Assembly: GCF_900009135.1 (NCBI RefSeq)
Contig: NZ_LT797711.1
Location: 186,128 to 250,127, forward strand
Origin: Planktothrix sp. PCC 11201
GTDB lineage: Bacteria; Cyanobacteriota; Cyanobacteriia; Cyanobacteriales; Microcoleaceae
Length of the DNA stretch: 64,000 nt
Reading direction: 5' to 3'
Under the pieces are notes generated by a model. That model was not told the origin of the DNA. It was given only the letters and a program-made list of their open reading frames with translations, and searched no databases. Position 1 is the stretch's first letter. Each line of letters opens with the position of its first letter. The position numbers and the translations under genes are program-made. Positions 7,813-16,730 of the stretch are shown one piece after another.

Positions 7813-10146
7813 ATGAATAATTTAGAGGATCATGTATCATTTAAGGCTGCACGGGGAGTGATGCAGCAAGCTGTTGTCGAATTACTAAAATGGTCTAAGT
7901 TTAGTTTAAATAGTGAGTTTAAAACAGACTTAGAGAATCAGGCAATTAATAAGGCTAAACAACTATTCTCGTGGACAGAAACCAGCGAAATTAAACCCCT
8001 ACGTCTATTATTTGATGCGGTTAAACTAGAGCATAAACAAGATAATATCTATTACGCCCAACCCCAAGTTATTGAAAATCAAGATCCAATTATTCCCTAT
8101 CCAGTCAATCAAGAACCAACAGCAAATGAATTACAGACTCTTAAAGATCAAATTAATAAAGAAATAAAAGAACTAAAATTAAATCAATCTGACTGGGATA
8201 ATTTATCATTATTAACCCTAATTGTTGAGAAATACGGATCATTTATCAGTTTTGTTTATCCTAATGTCGCCTTAATTGATATAGCGCGTTCAACGGCGGC
8301 GGTAGCTTCGGCGTTAGCAGAAAATTCTGAAGCTCAAAACCTCTATTTAATCGCGGGTGATTTATCAGGAATTCAAAATTTTATCTATACAATTTCTTCC
8401 GATGGGGCGTTAAAATCTTTACGCGCTAGAAGTTTTTATTTAGAATTAGTCACAGAAGAAATTGTTCAACAACTGTTAATCGAATTAAAGTTACCTAAAA
8501 CTAGCGTTATTTATGCGGGGGGCGGAAATCTCTATATTCTGTCATCGGGAGATGAAAAAAAAGCTAAAGATGCGGTTCAGGAAATAGGCGATCGCTTTAA
8601 TAAATGGCTCATAAAAAGTTTTCAAGGTAAAGTATTTTTAGCGTTAGATTATGTTGAGTTACCAACGATAAACGTAAGTCAAAAATCTCTCTCGGAAGCG
8701 TGGGAAAAAGTTCCTCAAAAGTTAGGAAAACTCAAACATCGAAAATTTGAAGCAGAAATTAGTGACTTTCTAGCCATAAAATCCAGTTATGAGCCCTGTG
8801 GAGTTTGTCATCGAGATGATACGGAAAATTTAAAACCCCTTTCTGATCAAGATTCGGTTTTAGCTTGTCCAACTTGTCGAGATATGTTTGCTTTAGGAGG
8901 AGAATTACTCAAAGTTGATCTGATTATTCGCTCTCCAGAAAAAGAATTAACAGGATCACACCATCGGATTGATTTTGAATGGGAGCAAACCCCCATTTAC
9001 TATCATGTTTTTCGCCAGTGGAAACAGATTACTACTCAAAAATCTGATACGGTATTATTAGTTAATGATTGGGATTTAGAACACTATCGTTTTCGCTGCT
9101 TTAAAAATCCATCTCCTTTGTTTTTAGGACAATATGCTCAAGAAAGTTACGAGGAACAAAATTCAACCATTCGTGCTAATGAATTAACGGATATGGCTGA
9201 AGGAATTAACCGAGTTGGTTATCTGCGAATGGATGTTGATAAACTCGGTCTAATTTTCGCCAAAGGGTTAGGAGATGATCAAAATTTACCCAGACTCGCG
9301 GGGTTATCTCGACAAATGACTTACTTTTTTAAGGTATATCTGAATAGTTTAGCGAAAAATCGTAAGGATAATTTCTTTCAACCTTTGGGAAATTCGGTAA
9401 AGTCTTTAAGTCAAAGCGATCGCCAAAATTTAGTATTTATTTATGCGGGAGGAGATGATCTATTTATTAGTGGAGCGTGGAATGAAGTTGTGGAATTTAG
9501 CTTTGATGTTTATCAATCCTTTCGCCACTATACCGGTCAACATCCAGATATTACTATTTCCGGTGGAATTAGTTTAGCGGGAGCAAAATTTCCCCTCTAT
9601 CAAGCCGCTTCAGAATCAGGAAGTGCTGAAGAAAAAGCTAAAGGAAATGGACGGGATAGTTTGGGGTTATTTAATGCAGCATTAAAGTGGGAAGAATGGT
9701 TAGGTAAAGAAAATATAAAAGTTGCACAATTACAAACCATTGATGCTAAAATCAAAGAATATTTAGGAACGGATTCTCTCCCGGATCTGTTTGGAGTTCT
9801 GCCCTTTGTGCAAAAACTTCAAACCCTAGAATTAGAAGTAAATACCTCCAGAAATTTTGTCCGTAACTTATTAACAACGGCTCAACTCCAAGAGCAGAAA
9901 ATTAAAGATTTTAAAGATAAACATCAAGAAAAAGGAGATGAACATTCCCTAAATGATATTCGATACTATTTGCATTTACCAAAAGTTGCCTATACTTTAG
10001 CGAGACTACCGGATAAGGTTCGCAATAATGAAGGATTTAGACCCGTTATGACTTCCCTAAAAAATCCTTATAATGCTCCTTATTTTCGAGCGATCGCTAC
10101 TTGGATAGAATACTTAAATCGTCGATCAAATTCTCAGGATTTATGA
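7813..10146 (+). CDS. cas10: Type III Cas10 (Csm1-like), cyclase motif intact, HD motif lost
   Basis: A 777-residue large subunit of the type III complex. It has a Csm1-type first palm (GDLSGIQNFIYTI, 182-194), a treble-clef zinc site C329, C332, C352, C355, and a second palm with DVD (474-476) and GGDD (546-549) for cyclic oligoadenylate synthesis. The N-terminal HD nuclease looks dead. Where Csm1 proteins have LLHDIGKF this one reads ELLKWSKF (23-30), and where they have YDHSRTTAA it reads IDIARSTAA. DNA cleavage by this protein is therefore unlikely, and interference should rest on Csm3 RNA cleavage and signalling. The start has a good AGAAGGA site. Confidence 0.95.
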   Translation: MNNLEDHVSFKAARGVMQQAVVELLKWSKFSLNSEFKTDLENQAINKAKQLFSWTETSEIKPLRLLFDAVKLEHKQDNIYYAQPQVIENQDPIIPYPVNQEPTANELQTLKDQINKEIKELKLNQSDWDNLSLLTLIVEKYGSFISFVYPNVALIDIARSTAAVASALAENSEAQNLYLIAGDLSGIQNFIYTISSDGALKSLRARSFYLELVTEEIVQQLLIELKLPKTSVIYAGGGNLYILSSGDEKKAKDAVQEIGDRFNKWLIKSFQGKVFLALDYVELPTINVSQKSLSEAWEKVPQKLGKLKHRKFEAEISDFLAIKSSYEPCGVCHRDDTENLKPLSDQDSVLACPTCRDMFALGGELLKVDLIIRSPEKELTGSHHRIDFEWEQTPIYYHVFRQWKQITTQKSDTVLLVNDWDLEHYRFRCFKNPSPLFLGQYAQESYEEQNSTIRANELTDMAEGINRVGYLRMDVDKLGLIFAKGLGDDQNLPRLAGLSRQMTYFFKVYLNSLAKNRKDNFFQPLGNSVKSLSQSDRQNLVFIYAGGDDLFISGAWNEVVEFSFDVYQSFRHYTGQHPDITISGGISLAGAKFPLYQAASESGSAEEKAKGNGRDSLGLFNAALKWEEWLGKENIKVAQLQTIDAKIKEYLGTDSLPDLFGVLPFVQKLQTLELEVNTSRNFVRNLLTTAQLQEQKIKDFKDKHQEKGDEHSLNDIRYYLHLPKVAYTLARLPDKVRNNEGFRPVMTSLKNPYNAPYFRAIATWIEYLNRRSNSQDL

Positions 10147-10147
10147 T

Positions 10148-10705
10148 ATGATTACAATAACAACTCCCCCAAAACTTTCATTTGAAAACTATCTAAATTA
10201 TGATGATGGGACAGATAACCGTTATGAGTTAGAAGACGGAGAATTAGTTCTAATGAATCCCCCAACATTTGATCATGCGTTAATTATCCGCTTCTTAACA
10301 AATGCCTTGGAAGCAGAAATTAATCGAGTTAATTTGCCTTGGATAACATTGCATAGTATAAGAGTCAGAACATCTATTAATCGCTCTCGCATCCCAGATA
10401 TTTCTGTTATAAATAGAGAGCAAATCACCCGCAGGGATATATCAGCTATTGTCGAATCAGCAATTATAGCAGTAGAAATTGTTAGTCCCGAATCCAAAAT
10501 TAGGGACTACCGCTATAAAAGATCAGAATATAGCGTTGTCGGGATTCCTGAATATTGGATTGTTGATCCAAGCGAACAAAAAATCACCATTTTGCAGTTA
10601 GTGGAGGGACTGTATGAGGAACAAACTTATCAAGGAAATCAGAGAATTATTTCTCTGACTTTCCCCGAACTCAATTTAACCCCGGAACAGATTTTTAACC
10701 TATAA
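10148..10705 (+). CDS. Uma2-family (DUF820) putative endonuclease inside the cas operon
   Basis: A 185-residue Uma2/DUF820 protein with a PD-(D/E)xK-like core. Visible elements are YELEDGELVLMNPP, RIPDISVINREQ, IVAVEIVSPES-like (AIIAVEIVSPESKIRDY) and EYWIVDPSEQKITIL. Uma2 genes are extremely common in cyanobacteria and their role is unknown. Here the ATG lies one base after the cas10 stop and the gene ends 12 bp before csm2, so it is read in the cas operon. It is not a recognised Csm component. It could be a passenger that inserted cleanly or a recruited accessory nuclease. Confidence 0.88.
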   Translation: MITITTPPKLSFENYLNYDDGTDNRYELEDGELVLMNPPTFDHALIIRFLTNALEAEINRVNLPWITLHSIRVRTSINRSRIPDISVINREQITRRDISAIVESAIIAVEIVSPESKIRDYRYKRSEYSVVGIPEYWIVDPSEQKITILQLVEGLYEEQTYQGNQRIISLTFPELNLTPEQIFNL

Positions 10706-10717
10706 TTTGAGTTACTT

Positions 10718-11179
10718 ATGCCCATTGATAAAGACATTGAAGACTACATCAAATCTCTGAAATTTCTCAAAGACTATTCAATTAGAGATTTAGTTAAACA
10801 CGCTCAGGAATTTGGCCCTTATCTAAAAGAGCAGAGATTGGAAACTAACCAAGTTCGCAAATTTTTAGATGCTATTAATCGACTGAAAGTTAAAATTACT
10901 CAAAATGCTGATCAAAGTGATCAAAATACTGAGGAAAAGAACAAAAAAGTGTTGAGCAAAGAAGAAAGTAACAAGAAAGTGTTCAGTAAAATTGAGCCAG
11001 AAGTTGTCTTGTTAAAGCCTAAACTTGCCTATGCTGCCGCTCGACAACCAGCCGCTAAACCACTTAGTAAAGTGATATCTGTCGCCATTGACAAAGTACA
11101 TAGTATAGAAGACTTTGAACGACTTGTTCAATTCATTGAATCAACCATTGCCTACCATAAAGCTGAAGGAGGAAAATAA
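10718..11179 (+). CDS. csm2: Csm2, small subunit of the type III-A complex
   Basis: A 153-residue, mainly helical protein. The N-terminal half (YSIRDLVKHAQEFGPYLKEQ, then NQVRKFLDAINRLK) and the C-terminal half (KPKLAYAAARQ, then FERLVQFIESTIAYHKAEGG) match Csm2. The two are joined by a charged low-complexity linker at roughly residues 65-95. Csm2 subunits form the inner filament that lies along the crRNA-target duplex. The position between cas10 and csm3 is the usual one, apart from the Uma2 intrusion. Presence of Csm2 marks the system as III-A-like rather than III-B. Confidence 0.88.
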   Translation: MPIDKDIEDYIKSLKFLKDYSIRDLVKHAQEFGPYLKEQRLETNQVRKFLDAINRLKVKITQNADQSDQNTEEKNKKVLSKEESNKKVFSKIEPEVVLLKPKLAYAAARQPAAKPLSKVISVAIDKVHSIEDFERLVQFIESTIAYHKAEGGK

Positions 11180-11182
11180 ATC

Positions 11183-12133
11183 ATGACTGTAATTGATAGA
11201 CCTCAAAAAAACTTACTCGGAAAAATTATTATTAACAGTACATTGGTAGTTGAAACCGGATTACATATTGGCGGTGGCGGTGAAAATTTAGATATTGGGG
11301 GGTTAGATAAACCCGTTATTCGTGACCCCATGACCCAGCGCCCTTATCTCCCTGGTTCTTCAATTAAAGGAAAGCTGCGGGCGATATTAGAACGGTGGTT
11401 AAAAAAACCCTTAAATCGTTCAGGAGGAAGCGGAACCTATCGTTATGAAAGCGACGATTTAGAAGACGGATATACAGAGATTTCTCCAGGTAAATTTGTG
11501 CGCTATCAAGGGGCAAAAACCTGTGAATTAAGTCGAGTATTTGGGTCAACGGGAGGATCAAGCTGTTATCTCAAAGCTGATATTATTGGATTAGAAGAAT
11601 TAGAAAATAAAGGCAATCCTCAAACCATTAATGGTGAAACCTATATCAAAACCAAAGGACGGAATCATCCCGCACGATTAATCGTTAGAGACTGTCATTT
11701 AACAGAAGAATCCGCTAAACAACTAGAAAAAATTGACACAGGTTTGTATATGACCGAGTGGAAATTTGAAAATGGAATAGATCGAGTGACGGCGGCGGCA
11801 AATCCTCGTCAATTAGAACGGGTTCCCGCCGGTTCTAAGTTCAAATTTGAAATAGTATATACCGTTGAAAATGAAACTCAAGCCGCAGAAGATTTAGAGA
11901 ATTTAGCGATCGCCCTTGCCATTTTAGAAGACGATGCACTCGGCGGTCATGGTTCCAGAGGTTACGGAAAAATCCGCTTTGAAAACTTCAAGATTGAGTA
12001 TCGGGATATTGAACGTTATCGACAAATTGCCAGTGGCGATGGAAAATTCCTCCCCGTAGCGATTAAAGATATCGGAGAATTCTTGAGTCGTTTTAGTGAT
12101 GTCAAAGCCCTGTTATCTGACAAAAAATCATAA
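11183..12133 (+). CDS. csm3: Csm3, Cas7-family backbone subunit and target RNase
   Basis: A 316-residue RAMP protein with the glycine-rich start GLHIGGGGENLDIGG and the loop GGLDKPVIRDP. D42 in this loop aligns with the Asp that cuts target RNA at 6-nt steps in characterised Csm3 proteins. PYLPGSSIKGKLR and GGHGSRGYGKIRF are further RAMP signatures. It starts 4 bp after csm2 with a GGAGG site (AAGGAGGAAAATAAATCATG). It should be catalytically active. Confidence 0.94.
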   Translation: MTVIDRPQKNLLGKIIINSTLVVETGLHIGGGGENLDIGGLDKPVIRDPMTQRPYLPGSSIKGKLRAILERWLKKPLNRSGGSGTYRYESDDLEDGYTEISPGKFVRYQGAKTCELSRVFGSTGGSSCYLKADIIGLEELENKGNPQTINGETYIKTKGRNHPARLIVRDCHLTEESAKQLEKIDTGLYMTEWKFENGIDRVTAAANPRQLERVPAGSKFKFEIVYTVENETQAAEDLENLAIALAILEDDALGGHGSRGYGKIRFENFKIEYRDIERYRQIASGDGKFLPVAIKDIGEFLSRFSDVKALLSDKKS

Positions 12134-12136
12134 ATT

Positions 12137-13219
12137 ATGAGTAATTGGAAATTAATTAGACTCAATTTCGGGCAAACACCTGCCCATTTTGGAGAAGTGG
12201 GAATCGGACTAGAAGAAAGCCGAGAAAGAGTCCGATCCGATACTTTATTTAGTGCTTTAATCAGTAGCTATGCTCGTTTGTTTGGTACACAAAAGGTAGA
12301 AGAACTATTAGGAAACTTTCAACAATCGCCTTGTTTTCGTCTGAGCTCTACCTTTATCTATCGTTATCAAAAATTAAAGTATACCTACTATCTTCCTAAA
12401 CCTTTAGCTTTCCCTAAAAAATATCCAATTGGAAATGATTTAGAGTTTACCAAAACCTACAAAAAACTCTCCTATTTGCCCTTAGAGGTTTGGCAACGAT
12501 GGTATCAAGGAGAAGGATTTACAGACAGCGATCGCCTAGAACTAATTCATACAACAAACAAAACTGCAAAAGATAACGATCCTTTGCACAAAGCTGGAAC
12601 CTTTGACTACAATCAAGCCTTCAAAATTGATAAAAATCCAAAAGTTGCAATTGATCGCACCACTCGATCTACTAACTTTTATCATACGGGTTTTGTCCAT
12701 TTTGAAAGTCACCCCAATGAAGATAAAAGCAAACCAGAGAACCACTCAGGATTATATTTTATTCTGCACTTTCCTACAACTAATCCCCACCTAGAAAAAG
12801 AAATTCAGGCGACTTTAATTTTCTTAGGAGAAGAAGGATTGGGCGGAGAACGTTCGAGTGGTGCAGGACGTTTTAAAATGGAGTGGTTAGACTTAACCCC
12901 AGAGTGGAAAAAAGTAGTTCAGCATCAACAATCAAACTACTGTTTAATTAGTTTGTTTTGGGATGATTATGATTCAATATCGCCGGAACTATTAAACCAT
13001 GGCGCTTGTTATGATATTCAAGAGCGAGGGGGTTGGATAGCATCTTCTCCATCCGGTTATCAAAAACGGCGAAAAATGGTGAGAATGTTTACAGAAGGAT
13101 CGGTTTTTTCCGCTTGTCCTCAAGGAAAACTTGCTAATGTCACCCCGGAGCGATTTAAAGATCATCAAGTTTATCGGAGTGGAGTCAGTTTAAGTCTACC
13201 CATTTCTATTAATTCCTAA
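12137..13219 (+). CDS. csm4: Csm4, Cas5-family subunit
   Basis: A 360-residue RAMP protein. It has the N-terminal Cas5-like strand and charged segment (WKLIRLNFGQTPAHFGEVG, RVRSDTLFSALIS) and the G-rich loop GGERSSGAGRFKMEW near residue 235. A Csm4-like C-terminal half ends HQVYRSGVSLSLPI. Csm4 caps the crRNA 5' handle and contacts Cas10. It begins 4 bp after csm3 and ends 9 bp before csm5, so it lies inside a tightly packed operon. Confidence 0.9.
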   Translation: MSNWKLIRLNFGQTPAHFGEVGIGLEESRERVRSDTLFSALISSYARLFGTQKVEELLGNFQQSPCFRLSSTFIYRYQKLKYTYYLPKPLAFPKKYPIGNDLEFTKTYKKLSYLPLEVWQRWYQGEGFTDSDRLELIHTTNKTAKDNDPLHKAGTFDYNQAFKIDKNPKVAIDRTTRSTNFYHTGFVHFESHPNEDKSKPENHSGLYFILHFPTTNPHLEKEIQATLIFLGEEGLGGERSSGAGRFKMEWLDLTPEWKKVVQHQQSNYCLISLFWDDYDSISPELLNHGACYDIQERGGWIASSPSGYQKRRKMVRMFTEGSVFSACPQGKLANVTPERFKDHQVYRSGVSLSLPISINS

Positions 13220-13227
13220 TCAAAATT

Positions 13228-14529
13228 ATGGTTGCTACTCAACAGTCCAAAATCAAAAAACCCGAAGTCTATGACTCTCGAAGAATTAGATTAACCAGTC
13301 CTATTTTACATATTGGATCTGAAGTTTCCAAGTTAAGTCCCTTTGAATATGTACAAACCTCTAATAAAGTTTATCTTCCCGATAAAGAAGCATTAGCTAG
13401 AGGTTTACAGTCCAGAGGTAAACTGCAAGATTATATTAATGCTATTGATAATAGAAGGGAAATTACAGGCATTCTCAGACAAGCATTTGGGGAAAATTGG
13501 CAAACGGCAACGGATACCAATGAAAATCCTATTTTTCCTGAAATCGGGATTAGCAGTAACTGGACAGGGACAGAAGATAAAATTACTGATCTACGTCCAA
13601 TGATTAGAAATGGTTTCGGACAGCTTTATATTCCCGGAACTTCGATTAAGGGGGCGATGAGAACTGCGATCGCTTATTATCTGATTAAACACGCCGATAA
13701 ATATAAAACCCCGAAAACAGTCAGCCATATTGAACAACAATTAAGACGAAAATTAACATCCGGTGAACTCAGGGGTGCGTTTAATCAAAAGTTTGCCGAT
13801 GACAACTTATTTATGAATAGTCTCTTTTCTGATTTTACCTTAAAATATCAGGAGTATGCGCCCCAAACCAGAACAGGGCCAAATACAGACTTTATGCGAG
13901 CAATTCATGTGAGTGATACTGAACCTTTGCTGAAAAAAACATTAACTCCTGCTAATGGAAATAAAACTATAGTTAATGTACCCATTGTTACGGAAGTCTT
14001 AGTTTCTAGCCACTTTGAGAATAATAATGCTAAACATCGAGCGTCTATTTACGCGGAAATGGTGACAGATGTTAGAACAGAATTTACTCTCACAATTGAT
14101 CATGAAATGTTGAGTTGGTTTCGCCATCAACAAGGAATGATTATTCCCTTTAAAAATTCACAAGAACTCTTGAAAATTTGCCAAGAATTTGCTCAGGAAC
14201 AATGGGATGGAGAGCATGATTATTGGAACAATATTGAAGATCATAAAAACCAAGGAAAAAACTTGTATTTTGATAAAATTAGAGATTTTTATGAAGATGA
14301 AAAATGTCCTTATCAAACTCGATTAGGTTGGGGAAGTGGGATGACAGGAACAACAATTAACTGGTTATTAAAAGATGATTTAAGATCCCAATTGCGAGAT
14401 ACCTGTGGGATTAAAGCACCGGGTTTTGAAGCTCCAAAATCTCGAAGGACAGTTACTAATCAAGACGGAGACAGCAGTTATCTCCCCGGATGGGTGAAGC
14501 TTCAACTCCTTAAAAATCAGCAACCTTAA
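13228..14529 (+). CDS. csm5: Csm5, Cas7-family subunit
   Basis: A 433-residue protein with the Csm5 features TSPILHIGSEVSKLSPFEYV near the N-terminus and GFGQLYIPGTSIKGAMRTAI around residue 130. A Csm5-type C-terminal motif, CPYQTRLGWGSGMTGTTI, also shows. Csm5 caps the 3' end of the complex and is linked to crRNA maturation. The gene follows csm4 directly. A 39-bp gap separates it from cas6. Confidence 0.92.
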   Translation: MVATQQSKIKKPEVYDSRRIRLTSPILHIGSEVSKLSPFEYVQTSNKVYLPDKEALARGLQSRGKLQDYINAIDNRREITGILRQAFGENWQTATDTNENPIFPEIGISSNWTGTEDKITDLRPMIRNGFGQLYIPGTSIKGAMRTAIAYYLIKHADKYKTPKTVSHIEQQLRRKLTSGELRGAFNQKFADDNLFMNSLFSDFTLKYQEYAPQTRTGPNTDFMRAIHVSDTEPLLKKTLTPANGNKTIVNVPIVTEVLVSSHFENNNAKHRASIYAEMVTDVRTEFTLTIDHEMLSWFRHQQGMIIPFKNSQELLKICQEFAQEQWDGEHDYWNNIEDHKNQGKNLYFDKIRDFYEDEKCPYQTRLGWGSGMTGTTINWLLKDDLRSQLRDTCGIKAPGFEAPKSRRTVTNQDGDSSYLPGWVKLQLLKNQQP

Positions 14530-14568
14530 GCAACAGGGTTTCTTGCTATTACCTAACAATTTTTAATC

Positions 14569-15345
14569 ATGCTCATTCGTTCAACTTGGATATTAACCCC
14601 CAATGAAACCACCATTTTACCCCGTGCTTATAGTTTGGAATTGGTGAAACAACTCCATGAACAATTAGGATTAGAAATTGGGAAAGAAGCAATTCCTTCC
14701 GTATCTTTTGCCGGATTAACGGGACGTTGTTTAGCATCAGAAGGATTTTTAACCTTTAATTTAGGAGAGTTTTATCAATTATCATTATGTGGATTAGAAG
14801 AAAGAGCCGGAAAAGCGATCGCATCCCTCAATCTTTCCGATTCTATCACATTTTTAGGGGCAAATTTTAATATTATTAATCGAGAAGATGAGATTACCAG
14901 TTATGAAGAACTTTATACCACCTTAGTTGCCAATGAACCCGAACCCACCAGAAAATTTAACCTACAATTTGTCACCCCCACCGCTTTTTCTCAACAGCAA
15001 AACCATTTATCCTTACCTGTTCCAGCGTTAATGTTTCGCAGTTGGTTAGAGCGTTGGAATCATTTTGCACCCATTTATTTAGGAGGTGATGAATTAATTG
15101 CTTATTTAAGTGGTTTAATCAAATTACAAAAGCATCAATTAAAAACCCGTAACTTTCAACTCCCCCGTGGTTATTTACCCGGGTGTACGGGTCAAATTAC
15201 CTTACAAGTTCCCCATCGAATTGATCCATTATTAGCAAATGTGGCTCATTTATTAGTGAATTATGCTACATTTGCGGGGACGGGGGTTAAAACCCGATTG
15301 GGGATGGGGAAAACACAAATTAATTCTTATCAAGGTGAACCATGA
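14569..15345 (+). CDS. cas6: CRISPR endoribonuclease Cas6
   Basis: A 258-residue Cas6. The double-RRM fold ends with the glycine-rich loop FAGTGVKTRLGMGKTQIN, the family signature. NLQFVTPTAFSQQQ and VPALMFRSWLERWN are also typical of cyanobacterial Cas6. It should cut the repeat transcript at the base of the CCCC/GGGG hairpin to give crRNAs with an 8-nt handle. Its stop overlaps the start of the next gene (ATGA), coupling crRNA processing to an effector RNase. A second, larger Cas6-like gene lies at 17971-19080. Confidence 0.92.
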   Translation: MLIRSTWILTPNETTILPRAYSLELVKQLHEQLGLEIGKEAIPSVSFAGLTGRCLASEGFLTFNLGEFYQLSLCGLEERAGKAIASLNLSDSITFLGANFNIINREDEITSYEELYTTLVANEPEPTRKFNLQFVTPTAFSQQQNHLSLPVPALMFRSWLERWNHFAPIYLGGDELIAYLSGLIKLQKHQLKTRNFQLPRGYLPGCTGQITLQVPHRIDPLLANVAHLLVNYATFAGTGVKTRLGMGKTQINSYQGEP

Positions 15346-16598
15346 AAATTATTTCTTTTTTAGGCTTTAACCAGTATATTGAAACAATGTATCTTCATCC
15401 TCAAGGAACTGATAAGTGTTTCACAGCTTTTTTTCAAGAAGCACTTGTTCAGTTTTATCAACCTAAAACTTTATATGTATTACTCACTCAAACTGTAGAA
15501 ACTCAACCCCCAAGAAATGCAACAGAATCTAACTGGACTGTATTACAAAGACTGTTAAAAGATCGAGTTCAGTTAGAAGCTATTAAGAATATTCCAGAAA
15601 GGAATAGTCCTGAAGATATTTGGTGTATGTTTCAACAAATTGATAATTGTTTAGAACCTGGGGATAAGGTTATTTTTGACATTACCCATAGTTTTAGATC
15701 CGTTCCTATTTTAGCCTTAATTGCCGTGAGCTATTTGCGAGTAGTGCGCCAAGTAACTATTGAGGGATTACTTTATGGTGCTTTTGAAGCCAAAAATAAA
15801 GAAACCAATGAAACACCCACTTTTGACTTATTACCCATTGTGAGTTTATTAGATTGGACAACTGCAACCGATCAATTTATCAAAACAGGGAATGGGGAAT
15901 CACTAGCAAGTTTACTTCATAGTAGTAATTCTCAGACCGAAAAACTAGCAGCAAGTATTGATGGAATTTCCAAAGGATTACAACTTCTAAGACCTATGGA
16001 TGTTATGCAAGAAGCAGCAATGTTACCCCATCATATTGCAGAAGCATCACCTATAGTTTCTCAATCTGTTCCTCCATTTACCAGTTTACTTGAGCGTGTA
16101 GAAAAAGATTATGGTAATTTTGGTTTAGAAAATCCCTCTGATTATATAAATCATCCTCAAGCATCTTTACTGCGACAACTCAAGATCATTGAATGGTATG
16201 CAGAAAAAGGGCAAACTGTTCAAGCTTTATCTTTAGCTAGAGAGTGGCTACCTTCTTTATTATCTTATCACTTTAAACTAGATCCTTTGGATAAATCTAA
16301 TCGAGAAGAAATGGAACTTTTATTAGCTGGAGGTAAAATCAAAGACTCGGAAGGAAATCTAATCAAAGAATCAGTTTACTTAGAACAATGGTCAACTTTA
16401 CCTAAAATACAAAAAAGCCAACTTAATCGTTTATGGGGTAGTGGTTTTAACCTGGCTAATCTTCGTAATGATGTTTTACACGCAGGGTTTCGTAAAAATC
16501 CTAAACCCGCTCAAGAAATTCTTGAAAAAACACAAAGTATTATTCAAGAATTAAAACTGGTAGCAAAAACTTGGAATTTAGAAGATGATAGCCTTTAA
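15342..16598 (+). CDS. CARF-HEPN ribonuclease, TM1812/Csx1-Csx2 group
   Basis: A 418-residue protein of the TIGR02221 (TM1812) group. The N-terminal CARF domain has FLGFNQYIETMY at the start and the ligand-site motif FDITHSFRSVP (112-122). The C-terminal HEPN domain carries the R-x4-H RNase motif RNDVLHAGF (R375, H380). Such proteins are activated by cyclic oligoadenylate from Cas10 and cleave RNA broadly. The 4-nt overlap with cas6 places it firmly in the operon. It is the most likely main effector of this locus. Ligand ring size cannot be read from the sequence. Confidence 0.9.
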   Translation: MKIISFLGFNQYIETMYLHPQGTDKCFTAFFQEALVQFYQPKTLYVLLTQTVETQPPRNATESNWTVLQRLLKDRVQLEAIKNIPERNSPEDIWCMFQQIDNCLEPGDKVIFDITHSFRSVPILALIAVSYLRVVRQVTIEGLLYGAFEAKNKETNETPTFDLLPIVSLLDWTTATDQFIKTGNGESLASLLHSSNSQTEKLAASIDGISKGLQLLRPMDVMQEAAMLPHHIAEASPIVSQSVPPFTSLLERVEKDYGNFGLENPSDYINHPQASLLRQLKIIEWYAEKGQTVQALSLAREWLPSLLSYHFKLDPLDKSNREEMELLLAGGKIKDSEGNLIKESVYLEQWSTLPKIQKSQLNRLWGSGFNLANLRNDVLHAGFRKNPKPAQEILEKTQSIIQELKLVAKTWNLEDDSL

Positions 16599-16730
16599 AA
16601 GTAGGTTTGCTTGAGAAACAAATTTCACTTATTCTCACCCTAACACGACTTTTAATTTTTAATTAATGAAACTCTATAGGTGCGTGCACTTTAATAGCCA
16701 CACCCTACAAATTTAAGTTATTATTGAATC

